Source: Chrysomallon squamiferum (Eukaryota > Mollusca > Gastropoda > Neomphalida > Peltospiridae). Taken from it: 64,000 nt of DNA. The stretch is from the NCBI GenBank assembly GCA_012295275.1, contig CM022665.1:38393295-38457294 (forward strand), given 5' to 3'. Both the position numbers and the translations under genes were made by a program. The stretch's first letter is position 1, and every line of letters begins with the position of its first letter. Positions 21,508 to 35,635 of this stretch are shown one piece after another. The notes beneath the pieces are model-generated. The model did not search any database, was not told the origin of the DNA, and saw only the letters and a list, made by a program, of their open reading frames with translations.

Positions 21508-23502
21508 GGGGGAGGTGGAGGATGAGGGTACGGTATTTTATTACTACTTTATTTTTTTTCTTTAGAACTTTTGCCTTCAAGGATTACCGCCTCTGTAGCC
21601 CCTCCCCAAAGCTACGCCACTGATTACGAAACTAACATTTTCATTAGTCACAGTTTAGTTAATAGCTGGAGAGCTTTAAATACCAGCTTCGAGTTCTACA
21701 CCAAAAAGTGTGCAAAGATTATTTGTTAATGTTGTTATTAGTTAATTGGTTATATTTAATTAATACAAGTTTCAAAAATATTTGTTAGTAAAAATAAAAT
21801 AAATAATTAATTCACATACATAAATAAATCAATTAACAAAATAAATAAATAAATATACTACTACTACTACCACAACTACCACTATTGCTACTACATCACT
21901 TCTACTATTACATTCTCACTGCAACAACTAGTGCCACCAGTCGTACATATACATACATATATATATAACTGTTTACGGAAATACGCCAGGCCAGAAAATA
22001 GTGTTCATTCAGTGGTTCTGTTACAGTATTTTTAATTTATTATCTACACACACACATATACCTTTTCATCTATTTCACAGTCCACCTGTCGCCGCAGTTT
22101 AAGTGCGTCACTAATTAATAATGGATCAGCTTCCTGTGAGCACGTATCTGGTTCTGCTATTAGATCAATAGGAAAAGGACTAAGCGGACCGCACCAATCA
22201 GCGATTAATTGGAGTAGTCGCAAATTCTGTGTGATTGGAAAAAAAGTGGCAACGGAAAAAGGGTGACTTTACTACACATTTTGAAAAATTTAACAGGAAA
22301 TAGAGGAATTTTATTATTATATATATATTTTTTTTTAAGAAGAACTTCAAACGAAACTTTTAAAGATTTTATTGTGGCCCTCACTGGTGCTTATGTTAAA
22401 GATGCTATTTTTTTTTTTGTTTTTGGATAATTCGTAATTTACTTGAATAAAAAGGAAACTATTTTGGACGCAGTAACTGGAAGGCTGGATTGGCTGAATT
22501 CCAAAAGTGGATTTAAAAAAAAGAGGGTCACAGATAAAATAATATGTCGAACATTTCACGTGCGATAAAGGATACTTTTGAAGCATAATTCCACATTCAG
22601 GATCTTAATAAAGAATAGCCAGCGCATGCCATCCAGTGATCAGCGATAAGTATGCATTTCAGAGCTCAAGCGTCTGTTAATTAAAAATATTTTATCATGG
22701 ATTAATTTCAAGTGTTTACAATAAATCTGCGACAAAGCAAGATAAAAAAAAGAAGTAAAAAAAAAAAAAAAAAAACAACAACAACATTCTAACAAACTAA
22801 AGAATCAGTCTGCTCTGAAAGAATATATTCGCAGATTTCAGTGATCAGGCTCATTTTGAAGAATATCTCTAAACATCTTCAACCTTTTAAAAGAAAGTCC
22901 TATATCCAGCTTTGATCCGATTTAAAGATAATTTATAATTATTTTGTTGCTCTGTCTTCCAAATAGCTGTAACTAGTTTACCATTAAAAACCTAATAAAT
23001 AACTCAAGTGTTCTTTAAAGCTTTAATTTAAATTAATTCAGAAGATTCATTTCGTTTCGAGGTGCCGAGTTCAATAGCCTGATTAGCGTTAAATAGCCCG
23101 GATTTGTTTTTCCAATGAGTTATTGACAGACGTTAATACACACTGCTGAACAAGAATTCACTGAAACATTCGCTTTGAAAAAACAACAACATAAAGAAGA
23201 GAACAAATCGGCAATCTCCACCAAATATCAAACAAAGATGAAACCAAAGCTATACAACTACTGGAACAATTGATAACTACCACAACGACTGTTACTAATT
23301 ACCTTGTGTGCAAAATAACAACACGGCTACTATGATAACGACTACGATGATGGCGACGACGAAGACGAAGAAGACAACAACGACGACATATCATCTTATG
23401 CTGAAGACAGTCGCACCACAACAAGAATTAAATTCTGGTTGAAGGGACAGCGAATGCGAACATATCAACGTGTGATGGCTGACAACACCCTGATTTTCAA
23501 AG
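18600..23502. other. Intergenic region between GSTZ1 copy C and the K2P channel
   Basis: I see no supported gene. It contains a (GT)n run at 19903-19937, long poly-A/T tracts (20263-20293, 20386-20412, 20478-20500, 21480-21507), CTA/CCA-type triplets at 21858-21920, and a repeat fragment at 20193-20234 shared with 63055-63092. The text near 21590-21625 (CCAAAGCTACGCCACTGATT) resembles a transposon end. The last few hundred bases (23200-23502) probably include the 5' UTR of the channel gene. Confidence 0.6.
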
Positions 23503-25859
23503 ATGGAACTGAAGAGACTACTTTTTCTTATAGCAATTCTTGTCATCTACCTCTGTCTCGGCTCGCTCATGTTCGGTGCCCTAGAGCGAGATTTGGTCAG
23601 AGAGCGATCAGAGGAACTGAAAAATGCAGTGAACTCATTCATTGGTGAGTATGTAATGTAGAGATGATTTATAAACACACATTTTTAAAATTTATATGTG
23701 AATGACATTGCCAAATTTTTTTTTTTTTTTTTTTTTATGTGGACATATTTTTGTGTGACAATGTAAAGATGTTTTATTATGTGGATATATTTGCATGCGA
23801 ATGCAAAATTCTTTTTTTTTTTTTAATTATAAGTTCACATATTTGTATGTCAGTGCTAAAAGCGTTTCTTTTACGCTGACATATTTTTATGCCAATGGAA
23901 AAAGTGGTTTTATAACTGGACATATTTGTATGTCAAGGCAAAAAGTGTTTTTAAATGTGAAAATGTTTGCGTGTTAGTGCACAAAGTGCGTATAAACTAT
24001 GTTCAAATTTGCATGTTAATTAATCAATAATTTTTTACAAGGCACATATTTGTTCGTCAGTGCAGAATATGCATATCAAAATGTAAAATCGATAAATATT
24101 TACAAATTATGTACGTGATATCTGAAGTAATGTATTTTAGAACTGCTGTTAAAAAGCAAAGAAAAACACTTGGAAATTGATAATTTCAGATGCAAGTAGT
24201 AATATAAAGCATTTCAAAAACAGTATTAAACTCCATCCGTTGCTTCCCGGCAACATAATACCCTTTATGTACATTCAGTGTATGTGCATGTGTGCGTATT
24301 TGTGCGCTTGCGTGCGTAAATGTGCAGACAAAAGATTAAAAATGTGTATATAATTGCATATATGGAAGGATATAATGCATGTGAATATAAATGTGGAAGA
24401 ATAATTTTTATGAAGCAGCTAATATGCTTCAGTATAAAAATACGAATGTAAAAACCACTTTGTGATGCGTATGAATTTGTAACTGGTTTTTATAATTACA
24501 AATATAATATAAAAAAGAATTAAAGCTTTTAAAATAATTGGAGCACGCTGACAAAAATAGACTACAATAATATCATTTTAATGAATAAAGTATTTATTTT
24601 CCGTTAAAACGAATGAAAGTTCGATGAAGGCACGATAAGATGCTTTACTTTAAAAATGAAAAACATAGAAATTTTGTATTTTCCTCATTTACATGTTTTA
24701 ATATGTATGCAGTTAAACACACACATACACGGAGACATATTGTTAGAAGTTTTAATGATTAAATTTGCGACTACAGCATACGTGTGGTTCTAATTTGAAT
24801 AAAATGCAACTGCCGAATCGAATTATCGTTAAAATAAGAAGTTGTTGAAAAAGTAATTTCAACGGACAGATGACAGGAAACTGATAATATAATCTGCCGT
24901 GACATCACTGTATTAGTCATTGATATCTGAAAGATTGTGAAATTCCTGTAACTTCAATTTACACCCAGATGAGGAGGTTTTGATGAACAACAAGTATGAT
25001 GAAAATAAGGAAATCCTGAATACCTAATAAACCATTACGATTAAGAAATATAGCTAGATATGTAATATTGTTAGATTCTGAACGTTACTCGCTGAACTGA
25101 TGATAATGATCAACCACATCTAAAGAATGGTTGACGTTGTTCAAAACCGTAGATACGCTGTATTAGGATCGAAACCATGATTCGGACCGTTGCTAAAAGC
25201 TGTCTAGAAAAGACGTGAAACGTCGCAGTACCCTTTCTACTACTGGAATAATTCTCTAAAACATGATTTAGTTTTGTCTTGAGAAGACATCTCTGGTTCT
25301 TGGACTACATACACCTGTGTGCTTGGATGAAAGTGGGTTTCGGATATTGCAAGAAAAGGTATTTTGTATAAAGTAACACGGACATAAAAGCACATACCAT
25401 CGTGTTTGAAACACAGCTGTTGTAAGGGACTAACTGGTACAGGGAACGGTAAAACGGCTGACATTGGCAAGATTCATCCTGTGATCTATTGCGACTTACC
25501 CCTGTGTTTTAATCAGTGAGATACAGATGGAACAAAACAAACAGGCCGAGTAAATATACAGTAATGTAATGTAAAACAGGTTTAGAAATGCAAAACATCT
25601 GAGGTTAACGACCAGATGATTCATCCGTAATAAATGTATATGCAAGTAGATAAATATACAAAAATAAATGGACAGATAAACATACACTGAGAAGCGAACA
25701 TATATATATATATATATAGATAGATAGATATGTAAATAGATAGATATCAGACAGATATATAGTCAGTTTGTTTGGGAGAAAGGGAAAGACAGAGACGCCT
25801 AGAGACCAAGAAAAATAGCCTACCAAACAAAGACAGAGAAAGGCAGAAAATGGAAAGAT

Positions 25860-25948
<89 letters not shown>

Positions 25949-26721
25949 CTTCTTCTTTAAGATCACTTTCCGCTGTTAGCCACCAATACATGTGATTGTA
26001 AAACCACATCTCCTTTATTTATAAATAATTCTGTACCCTTCTATCCTTATGCTATCGGGTTGTGTGACCACGACACATATGCTTGAACCATAAGTGCATC
26101 CAAATACCTTTCATTTATTTAGTTTATTGACTAATATTACACAGGCAACAATAATTTGTCACAGACACAAAGCCTTTGAAACAAATACTCAGGATGAACA
26201 ACTATTAATACAAATTGATATAAATAATTTCTGATGAAAAGTATTCATGAAAGTATAACCATAGGGCCCTTGGGGAAAGAGCCAGACATTAACATGAATC
26301 CTCCAAGACTAGACCTAAGTAATGATGTCGTTGCCGTTGGCGTTGCTTTCACTGGAGTCTTCTCGGATAAATCATTAGTCATTGGCTGCTAAACATACAG
26401 CTTTCATATTCTGGCTTCGGAAAATTTGAGAAAAAGGGTTTGGCATTTTTACTGCACGTTTAAAGCAATCATATTTGAATGATTTATAACTTATTTCCTT
26501 TGTTTAAAAAACGCTAATGATACTGAAATAACACCAGTCGACAATATAGGCAAGTTTTGACAAGACAGTTTTAAATATTAAAATATTGTTCCACTGTACT
26601 CAAAAGATGACGTATATCTTACTAAGGGACAACTGCTGTTTTCGATTGCATTTGTTTATCTTTGTCAGTACATTTAAAAGTATTAATATAGTGACTTAAA
26701 ATATATTGTTGGTTGGTTAAT

Positions 26722-26759
<38 letters not shown>

Positions 26760-29254
26760 GTATCTGTATGTCTGTCTGTCTATCTGTATATCTATGTCTA
26801 TATCACTATCTACATCTATATTTCTCTCAATAAATAACGCTCATAAAATTAAGAAGGGTATTATAAATAAAAGATAAAGATAATACGAAAATAAAACAAA
26901 TTAATTTAATAAGGTTTTCATTTTGTTTCAGCAAATACAACAAATATCGACAAAGACGCTCTGTACAACATTTTAAAACTTGCAAGTCTGAACAAAGATG
27001 TGATGTACGATATCGTAACAAACAAGTCATCCAGAGAAAAGTGGGATTTTGGATCCGGTTTTGGTTTTGCCGTGTCAGTGGTCACTACAATAGGTAAGAC
27101 AGTTGATAAAGGTATGTTCGAAGTTACAGGACACACATACGTACGTACGCACTGTACATTTATAATAACACAGACATATTGTACGAACATACACATACCT
27201 AATTATATATCTACGTACGTACTGACCTACGTACCTACCTGCGTATGTACGTATATGCATACAAGGGTGTTTGTGTGTGTGTATATATGTGTTTCTGTGT
27301 GTTTGTATGTATGTGCATATATAAACCTACATTCATACATGCGTATAAAAATACATAAATTACATCCCTTCATTTTTTTAGAAACACAAAAAGAAAACAA
27401 ACAAAATAAAAAATAAATAAAAACTAAAATAAAACAAAACAAAACAAAACAAAACAAAACAGATTAATAATAAAGAAACTTCCATAAAAATACAAATTGT
27501 TTTTAATATCTAAATGTTATTCTTTTCTTCCGATCGTATCTTGACAAATAAGCTTCAGTCATTCATATTGATCTGAACTTGAGCGCGTTAACAGGTGCAA
27601 AATTATGTTCAGGCCATTATTCTAATTACTTAATTTTCACGATAAAAAATGATGTACAAAAACAGCGGCAGAAACAGCTACAAGGTTTCAAAAATTACAT
27701 GAAAACTAAACATTGATTTTCACTACATCATTAAATATTCTAAATTTTCGAACGGTTCAGTATTGTGTTAATAAAACAGAAACAAAGAATGCAGTTTCAT
27801 AGATTTGGGATTCGTCATTACAAATTATGCGAATTAATAATAGATTTTAATAACTAGACCGTGAACGTTTATGGTATACTGCACCATACAGAAGATGATC
27901 AATCAAACAGATAATATTCACACACACGTGCACACGTGCACGCACGCACGCAAAAAAAAAAAAAATATATATATATAAAAATATGCAAACATACGTAAGT
28001 ACATATGCACACGCAGATATATATATGTATGTGTAGATACATACACACACAATAATACACATATACATACATAATATATATACACATACACACATACATA
28101 CACACGTATATACTTCTAATTCCTTATTCGTGTGGTTCATTAGTTGATTTTTTGTCCAAATATATCCCTTTTCTTGCGATACCATACCATACCATACCAT
28201 ACCATGCCGTGCCATGCCATTTATACCATACCATTTTGTACCATATTATCCCACAGACAGCTGATTCATCCAGTTTTAAAACATTTTCGGTATTTCCATT
28301 TTACAATTTTGAACCAGCTTTACTACGATGTAAGTAACATTAACCACGTTTCTAAAATGTAGCTAAAATCAGCACTGAAATCCAATTCACAAAATTTAAC
28401 TAAAATTTAACACATTGTTTTCTTTCACAGGTTACGGAAATATGGCACCACAAACTGTTCACGGGAAGGTTGTGTGTGTAGTGTACGCTTTCATTGGAAT
28501 TCCTATATCCATCATAGTTCTGAGCGCCCTGGGACAGAAACTGGCACAAGTGTTCGCCAGAATTAACAAACTTCACATCTGTTCCAAAAAGCCAATGGTG
28601 AATAAGACTGTCAACATGGTTATCATCATTAGCATGGGCTTAATTGTCATGTTTATGGCACCGGCTTACATACTCCATAAGATGGAGAACTGGGGATTAA
28701 TGGAGTCATTGTATTTCTGTTTCATCACTCTTAGTACCATAGGATTTGGTGATTATATTATTGGTAAGTTTTCACTGATATTTTGACAGTACTGATGGTA
28801 AATATACATTGATAGTTATACTATACTGATGATTATGTATTTTGACAAAAGTGATGGTATGTATTCGCTGATATTTTAAAGCATAGCCGGTTATGGCTTT
28901 GATTGTTTTTGTTAAAATGTATATATATCTTAATTAAGCTAAAAAATTCCTCAGAATCTGTCTCTCACAATATTTAAGAATGTTTACAGGATCTTCGTAA
29001 GATAAAACGTAAAGGCGATGTAAATGTTGTCTTGTTTTTCGTAATTAATATAAAGATCGATCATCTGCAGTTATTTAAAAGAAAAAAAAAAAAAAAAATC
29101 TGAATTTTTACAATTTGTAAAAGACAAATATTTACAAATATCTATAAAAGAGTTTCGTGTTTTAATTGCTCACGAAAACTTATATGTAATGAATCTCTGT
29201 GCAGTCCCGAATTAAGTTGTGTAATTTTGCTCCTGTTATTAAAAGATATTCAAA

Positions 29255-29286
<32 letters not shown>

Positions 29287-29722
29287 TAGGTAATGAAAGA
29301 AACAGAGAAGCCTTCGAAATAGCCGTGTACGTATGGATACTGTTTGGTCTTGCGTATTTGTCACTCGTCATCAAATACATCACAGACGTCTTGGTCAACG
29401 GTGCTAGCAAAGTTGAACGGCGGACGATAAGGAAACTGGAAGTAAGTCACTGAGAACCTGTATCTTGCCCAATGTGCGTGCGTGTGCTAGTACGTGTGTA
29501 CACACACACGTGACGGTTCTGTAACAGTCTGTTTATTTATTCTCTCTTTATCTTTCTTTTTCTTTCTTTTTTCAGACGGAAATTGAGAAAATTCAAGAAA
29601 AAACGAACAATTTGTTACCGGTGCTGGGACACAGCGGCAAAGAGAAAGAAGTAACGCAAGGTTCCGTGAGACTCGACTCAGGCAGATCAAACATTGAATT
29701 AGTCAGTGTGAACCACATATGA
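23503..29722 (+). CDS. Two-pore-domain (K2P/KCNK) potassium channel
   Basis: K2P channels are dimers that carry background potassium current across the plasma membrane. Five exons: 23503-23644, 26932-27093, 28431-28763, 29290-29441, 29576-29722, all GT-AG and in phase, total 936 nt or 311 residues. Order: M1 at about 5-25 (LLFLIAILVIYLCLGSLMFG), an extracellular cap with a possible N-glycosylation site (NTT), pore 1 with TIGYGN at 100-105, M2 (~115-137), M3 (~160-180), pore 2 with TIGFGD at 204-209, M4 (~225-245) and a short charged tail. Both filters are intact. The start is the ATG placing M1 at the very N terminus; the longer frame through this exon is in another phase. Intron 1 is 3.3 kb and holds a 41-bp minisatellite. 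AATAAA lies at 29778. Which K2P subfamily (TWIK, TALK, TREK, TASK) I cannot settle. Confidence 0.93.
23670..24090. repeat. Degenerate 41-bp minisatellite in K2P intron 1
   Basis: About nine to ten diverged units built on ACATATTTGTATGTCAATGC plus a run such as AAAAAGTGTTTTT. Clear unit starts near 23836, 23877, 23918, 23959 and 24000 are spaced by 41 bases. Earlier units near 23739 and 23780 are disturbed by poly-T expansions. Confidence 0.8.
25865..25946. repeat. (GA)n microsatellite
   Basis: About 80 bases of GA in intron 1 of the K2P gene. An (AT)n/(AGAT)n patch lies at 25700-25750. Confidence 0.97.
26722..26790. repeat. (ATCT)n microsatellite
   Basis: Tetranucleotide ATCT repeats passing into GTCT units in K2P intron 1, about 140 bases before exon 2. 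Confidence 0.95.
27420..28430. other. K2P intron 2, simple-sequence rich
   Basis: Holds an (AAAAC)n patch near 27435-27462, alternating purine-pyrimidine CA/TA repeats at 27915-28110 and an ACCAT-type pentamer run at 28180-28220. No coding content is seen before the exon 3 acceptor at 28430. Confidence 0.7.
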
Positions 29723-32158
29723 GAAAATCGTCATATTTTAAAAAAACAAGTGTGTTTGACACCTAATAATCGTTTATAATAAAGTGTGGTTAAAGCAATA
29801 TCCCAGTCAACCATAATTGTGACAAAACAGTTATAAAAAAAACACGTATGTTTGATATCTGGCATCGTTGGTAATAACATGTGCTCAGAATGTTGTTAAA
29901 GCAATATTTAATAATTCAGTCAGGAATGTGTGTATGTATGTGTGTGTGTGTGAATGTGTGTGTGTGAAATGACTGGTTACTGTGTTAAGATATCGGCTTT
30001 ATCTTGCGAAGATAAAAATGCCGAATTGCTGCGAGGCTATGTCGAGCTGCATTCGACCCGAGGATAAGCTATCTTAAGACAGGAATCTGTTATCGTGCAA
30101 TCGTAAATAATAAAACATTAAATGAAATTAACTATTTTACTTCTTAAATCTCTGCTCTCGAGAGTAGTAGGTTCACGCGTATAGATTTCGTTGACACGTT
30201 TAAAAAAACCCATCAAAACAAAAGTTTTAAAATAACAATTTGTTATTTTTTGAAAATGAAAACCGTCTTCAAAATGTTTTTTTGTTTTGTTTGTTTTTAA
30301 ATTTAAACCAGCAACTAAATAGTAACGAAGTAACTTTGAACCACAACACACACACACACACACACATGCTATTAAAATGGAACAGGCTTTTGTCAGTGCT
30401 GATACAGCAGCTGCAAAACAGTAAAGTTTACTGTATAAATTCAATATCTGTGACATAGAATTGTATTAATTACAAAAACAGTGTGAAATACTGAAATAAA
30501 CAATATTCACTGGTGACGGAATTTCTGTTACATAACTAATTATTCTGGAATAATGTGTGCCTATACATGTATATGTATGTGTGTGTGTGTGTGTTTGTGT
30601 ATTCTGCATGTTCAAAGGTAAGAAATAACATACATGTAGCAAAATGGCCCTCAATTCTAAGGTTAGATATATTTACATTGTGTAATATTTACACTTTTTA
30701 TCATTTATTTAAGAACACAAAATTTGTGTTATCACGTAATGAAAACAGGTAAATTTCATTCTGTAATAAATACTGTTTTATTTCATTTGTTAATATAAAA
30801 CAAATTGTCACTGCTTTTTTTGTTTTTGTTTTTTTAAATTTCTATGTTTGAATGTAGTCTTCATTATATAATAAATTTTAGAAGACTCTGGTTTGCTTCC
30901 TCAATAAATATATAATTTTTATCTTTAATGTTTTTATGATGCATATTATGCAACCATGTATTGAATCAATAATTCATCTACATTTATAAATATTTATTTA
31001 AAACTGAAACATTTTATATTTAAATCTGTTACACTATTTCTTGTAATATCACTGTTATATAACTTTCAATGTTAATTTAAATGACAGATGTTGGAAATAA
31101 ATCTATGTATGTTGTTGTTTTTTAAGAAATATACTATCTGTACAGGTTGAAAAGAAAAACCATATCTGAAATGCATGGAATAGCTAGAAAACATGATCAG
31201 GTACGAAATACATTTATCTTTCACAAACAGTGCATACACAGATTATCTGCAGCTGGTTTCATATAATTGTTTTAATAATTTTTGGCACGAAATAGAGTTT
31301 ATTCTGTATAAACCTTATGGTATCACTACTTTGGCTGCTCAAAAAGAAAAGTTTGGAAGTTATGAATTTTTTTAACTCTAGGTTAAAAAATCTTCAAGCT
31401 CTATGTTTAAAATCAATACACTGTGATATAAACCAGTGGCTTACATACATTTTGCCTATTTTGTGCTCCTGATATCATAACAATAAATAATATAAATAAT
31501 TAGTGTGCAAATAATTATGGATCGTACCCTTTTCTCTTCTCTCTCATTATAAAATATGATTTATACACTGTATAAAATTAAAACTGATAACGACAATCGC
31601 AGACTGACCTTTAAAAGTTTAATAGTTGTAAATGTTTAACAAAACATTGAGAATATCTTGTATGAAAAAGATAAAATATACAAATGTCATTGTTAATTAA
31701 CTGATATCTGATAAGCATACAATTATGACAGTATTTATAAATGCATTTAACATGACACTTTGAGAAAGGGTGTGAAATTGGCTAATGTTATTTATTTATG
31801 TAATTAGCAACACAAATAAATGTTACTGTACTGTGTTGTATAGTGCATAAAATATATGTTAAAACCTCAACAATTGCCGATTTTTTTTAAATTTCTCAAT
31901 TATCATTATTTTGTCAACATGCAGTATATTTATTGTTGTAAAAGTACCAGCAAAAGGATAATTTATACATTCCTTTAACCACAATAATAACGATTTTTGG
32001 TTGGTTTGGAAAATAGCTTTACATGATGGAAAATCAGAGACAATATTAACTCCTTGACTGCGTGCACCACAATAGTTTTCGTTTATTTTATTTTCTTTTC
32101 TGTGATAACACTCAGCTGAAACTCCTGTTCCAAGGAAGACTTTTACAAGACAGAAATG
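29723..32158. other. Intergenic region between convergent K2P and Churchill genes
   Basis: 3' flank of the K2P gene on the left; short (GT)n and (CA)n runs near 29930-29960, 30344-30365 and 30575-30595. A 60-codon open frame at 31193-31375 is probably chance or a repeat. The minus-strand signal AATAAA (plus TTTATT at 32082-32087) probably ends the Churchill transcript. Confidence 0.55.
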
Positions 32159-33610
32159 TTAGAATATTTGTAGGTGAGGTCCTCGAGGATCATAGGGCAT
32201 AATACTCCTCTCATCTTCTCCATATCCACACAGCATGCAGCTCATCTCATACAACTGTCAAAAAAATAAGTCTGCTGGTAGTTCACTGGTTTGGGGTATT
32301 CTTTAAAGTCATTTAAATATTTAAGTTCAGTCTGAAGATTATAACATCCTCAATGGAGATTGAATGATAAAAAATGGTTTCAAATGATTAAAAGTTATAT
32401 ATATTAAAAAATGATATCATTTTAAATTTAATTGACATAGACACATAAAAACACACACACGTGTATGTGTATGTGTATGTGTATGTGTGTTTGTATGTGT
32501 GCATGCATGTGTGTTTTTATGTCTGTGTACATCTGATTATATAAAGTTACAGAAATGAGGAGAAAACTGTTAGTACCTGAAATTGCCCGTCTACTCTGAA
32601 AACATGTTGATGTTCTGCAATTTCATGCTGGCAGTGAGAACACACATCTGTAATAATAAAAATGTGATATTAATATTTCAAGAAATATTTAATCATTATT
32701 ATTATTATTATCTCAGAATAGCTGCTGTTCCATTGCTGCATACTGCAATGACATAAGATGTGTTTTCAGAAACATATTACCTAATAACCAAGCAAAATTA
32801 GTTTTTCAAAGTGCTAAACTAGATTGTAGAAGAAATATTTGCATACATATACAGACATGAATATATGCATTTTGTGTGCATTATATATAATTAAATATTT
32901 TTTTTATGTCTTAAATCTACATTCAGAGTTAAATGTAATTTACTCAAAAAAAAAAAAGAATTTTTTGTAATAATATCAATATCCTACGTTTAAATGTTAC
33001 AACTTCAACATTATCTTCCTCTGTAGTTATCAAATTATTAACTCTAATACTGTCGTAGTTATCACACTCAGCACATCCATTGAAATTTGGCATATAACAT
33101 CCCTTTTCAATACAAACTGTTCCCTGTAACAGAAAATAGAAAACTGTTATCATTTGGAATATTTTTGTTTGCTAAACACAAATAAATATTTTGTAATTAA
33201 TGGGTTTTTTTTTGTTTTTTTTGTTTTTTTTGCAGTCGCCATCTGTTTAAAATCATTTAGAAATAATAATGTGAATAAAATCATTGTAAAATGTATTAAC
33301 ATCATGTTTAAATTAAAAAGAATGGGTTATGTTTATATCAAGTATTATAGTCTTGATGGTGCTACTTTGGCGTGTGATCTACGCGAATGACTGATGATTA
33401 CATTTACACTTTTACAGTATTAACTATTATCATTATGAGTATACAGTATACTAATCAACTAAATACTAATTGATTATTTTAAAGTAAACTTTAAGAGATT
33501 CAATTATCAGTTCCATTTCTAATTCCAACTATGTACACATAATGCTTTAAAACAATTTATATAAAATATACCCGATCGGGATATTCCTGTTTTACACAAT
33601 CCATACACAT
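32159..33610 (-). CDS. CHURC1: Churchill zinc-binding protein
   Basis: Churchill is a small conserved zinc protein first described as a regulator of FGF responses in vertebrate neural development. Four minus-strand exons: 33610-33572 (MCMDCVKQEYPDR), 33123-32988 (GTVCIEKGCYMPNFNGCAEC...), 32647-32577 (HVCSHCQHEIAEHQHVFRVD...) and 32254-32159 (LYEMSCMLCGYGEDERS..., stop TAA). Total is 342 nt or 113 residues, the family length. Phases fit and introns are GT-AG. The zinc-binding pairs are all present: CMDC at the N terminus, CAEC, CSHC with following histidines, and CMLC. NFNGCAxC, HEIAEHxHxF and LCGxxEDxxSIxPxDPR are family hallmarks. The sequence looks functional. It is convergent with the K2P gene and unrelated in role. 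Confidence 0.95.
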
Positions 33611-35593
33611 TTTTGTTTACGAAAGTTCAACAAAATGGTTTCTTCCTTGTTTATACAAACAGCAACGAAACTGATACGCTGTTATGAAGCGGAAATGCAG
33701 TAAGGAAAGCAAATCATCGGTGTCCGTCAATTTTATATGGGAGATAACCACATAAGACTGTAGCAGACGACGAATGTCACTGAATGTAGAACTCGATAAT
33801 GAAGATTCTTCTAGAGCAGTGGTTCCAGCCTTTTTTGCAGTTTTATTACTTTTATTTTATTATTATTATTTTTTTTTTAATTTTTTTTTTTACATCAGTG
33901 ATGTTAAATTATTAATAACGTTTTTATTGTGAACAGTTATGCACAGGTTAAGGCTTATATGAGTAAAAAAATGTTAAAACTAATCGAATGAAAATAACAC
34001 AGGATAATTTATATATCCGAGGTACGTGACAAAATCGTACTTTTCGCGATTACCCTAGTCTACCATGATAAAGGTAGCGTTTGTATCCAGCTGACATGAA
34101 CGACTTCCATAAAGTGTTGCAGTTCGTTCATTTAAAAAATGTCCATGATAAAACTCTTTTTAGTAACTAAGCACACATATTTCTCCACTGTTTCACATTC
34201 GAATTATTCCTTTTGTTGTTTTAGAAGAAGTAATTTTACTTTTCCGACGAATAATAGTTTCACATAATCATTCAGATGAAAAAAAAAGTTCATCTATATC
34301 AGATAGTTAACTTTATTTGTGCAAAATATTATCAAAATTTGACACTTATCACCTTGTCTAAATTCCGTCAAAATCATCCGATTTGTCAGTATGGATCGTA
34401 AACAAACCATTACGCCTGTTACGTCACGTAAAGAAAGTGCCATTTGATTCTCTGGGTTTTTTTTTTTTTTTTTAAATTATTATTACTTTTTAAAATTTAT
34501 TATTATTTTATAAAATAACATTATAATATATATATACTTGCTTGTTTTGAGAAGTGTCCATTCAGAAGGTTTTTTAATTACTATATTTCAAACATTTTTA
34601 TTCCTCGTCGTCCATATTGTTAATTTATTCTGTTAGTAGATTTGTTCTTCATATCTAGTGTACCTTTTTCTTTTTGAACTTGATATCCTCCAAATCTCAT
34701 ACAGTTACCTTACTTTTTAAGGGAGATATTAGAATTTAATGAACAAAGATCATACCATTTGTTAAGTAAAGCTTGAGAGAATAAAAAGGGGGGGGGGAAT
34801 TAACCTAATTTTCGCATTATAAAATTGCCATTACTCCATCATAAAAATGGTATCATTTCATTGTTTTTTCCATGCTCTTTCCAATGATGCAGAAATAATT
34901 TTTATTGTAAAGACTTTTTTTTTTTATGTCGCATATGTTATATCCATAGTGTTACAGTAACATTTTTCAACAACAACAATAATAATAGATACTTTCTTGC
35001 TTCGAGGTTTTTTAGAACACACGGGAAAAATCATGGAATCAAATGCAAAGAAAAGTATCAATACAGAAACAAAAAAACTGTGGAAGATTCAAAAGTCTGT
35101 TGATTGGAAATAAAAGTAAATATAATTTAAGAACAACCAAATTAATAAATCTTAGTTTTAGTCAATGACACCAGCTTTAGGTAAAAGACATTTTTTTTGG
35201 CATCCACACCTAGAATCAGTATTGCTGCAGGTAGCACTGAAAGCTACATTTTTCAGGTTTATAATTTTTATACAATTTATATGAGTTCTCGAACACATTT
35301 ACGTTTTAATTTGATGTTGCTGAATCATAACACAATTATTTATAAATAAGATGAAAACTGGTAAATGTTTACTAAACTTTCCATTACTTTATTTATTTTT
35401 TAATTATATGTAATAATGAAATTACATTATCCTTTGATCTATTTATTTATTTATTTTATTTTGACAGAGATAGTTTTGTTATTTCGACGCTAATGTTTTT
35501 TAATCCGTTGGCATAATTTGCAAGTTCGACAACTCTGATAACTTTACTGGTGTCGACATTTGAGATGCTTTAGATAAAATTATTGCTATTTTA

Positions 35594-35635
<42 letters not shown>

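Noticed and set aside
23439-23648. 69-codon frame starting at 23439
   Set aside because: Out of phase with the K2P first exon. The frame starting at 23503 gives a clean first membrane helix and joins exon 2.
25605-26009. Ser/Leu-rich 134-residue frame
   Set aside because: Produced by the (GA)n microsatellite read on the minus strand; likewise 58982-59278 from (CT)n.
27000-27416. 138-residue plus frame across K2P exon 2
   Set aside because: Its start is the true exon phase, but it reads through the GT donor at 27094 into intron repeats. The splice to 28431 restores the GYG filter.
28180-28220. ACCAT-type pentamer array as a CRISPR-like repeat
   Set aside because: Units are contiguous with no spacers; a simple tandem repeat in a eukaryotic intron.
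31193-31375. 60-codon plus-strand frame
   Set aside because: No splice partner, no recognisable domain, AT-rich codons; likely chance.
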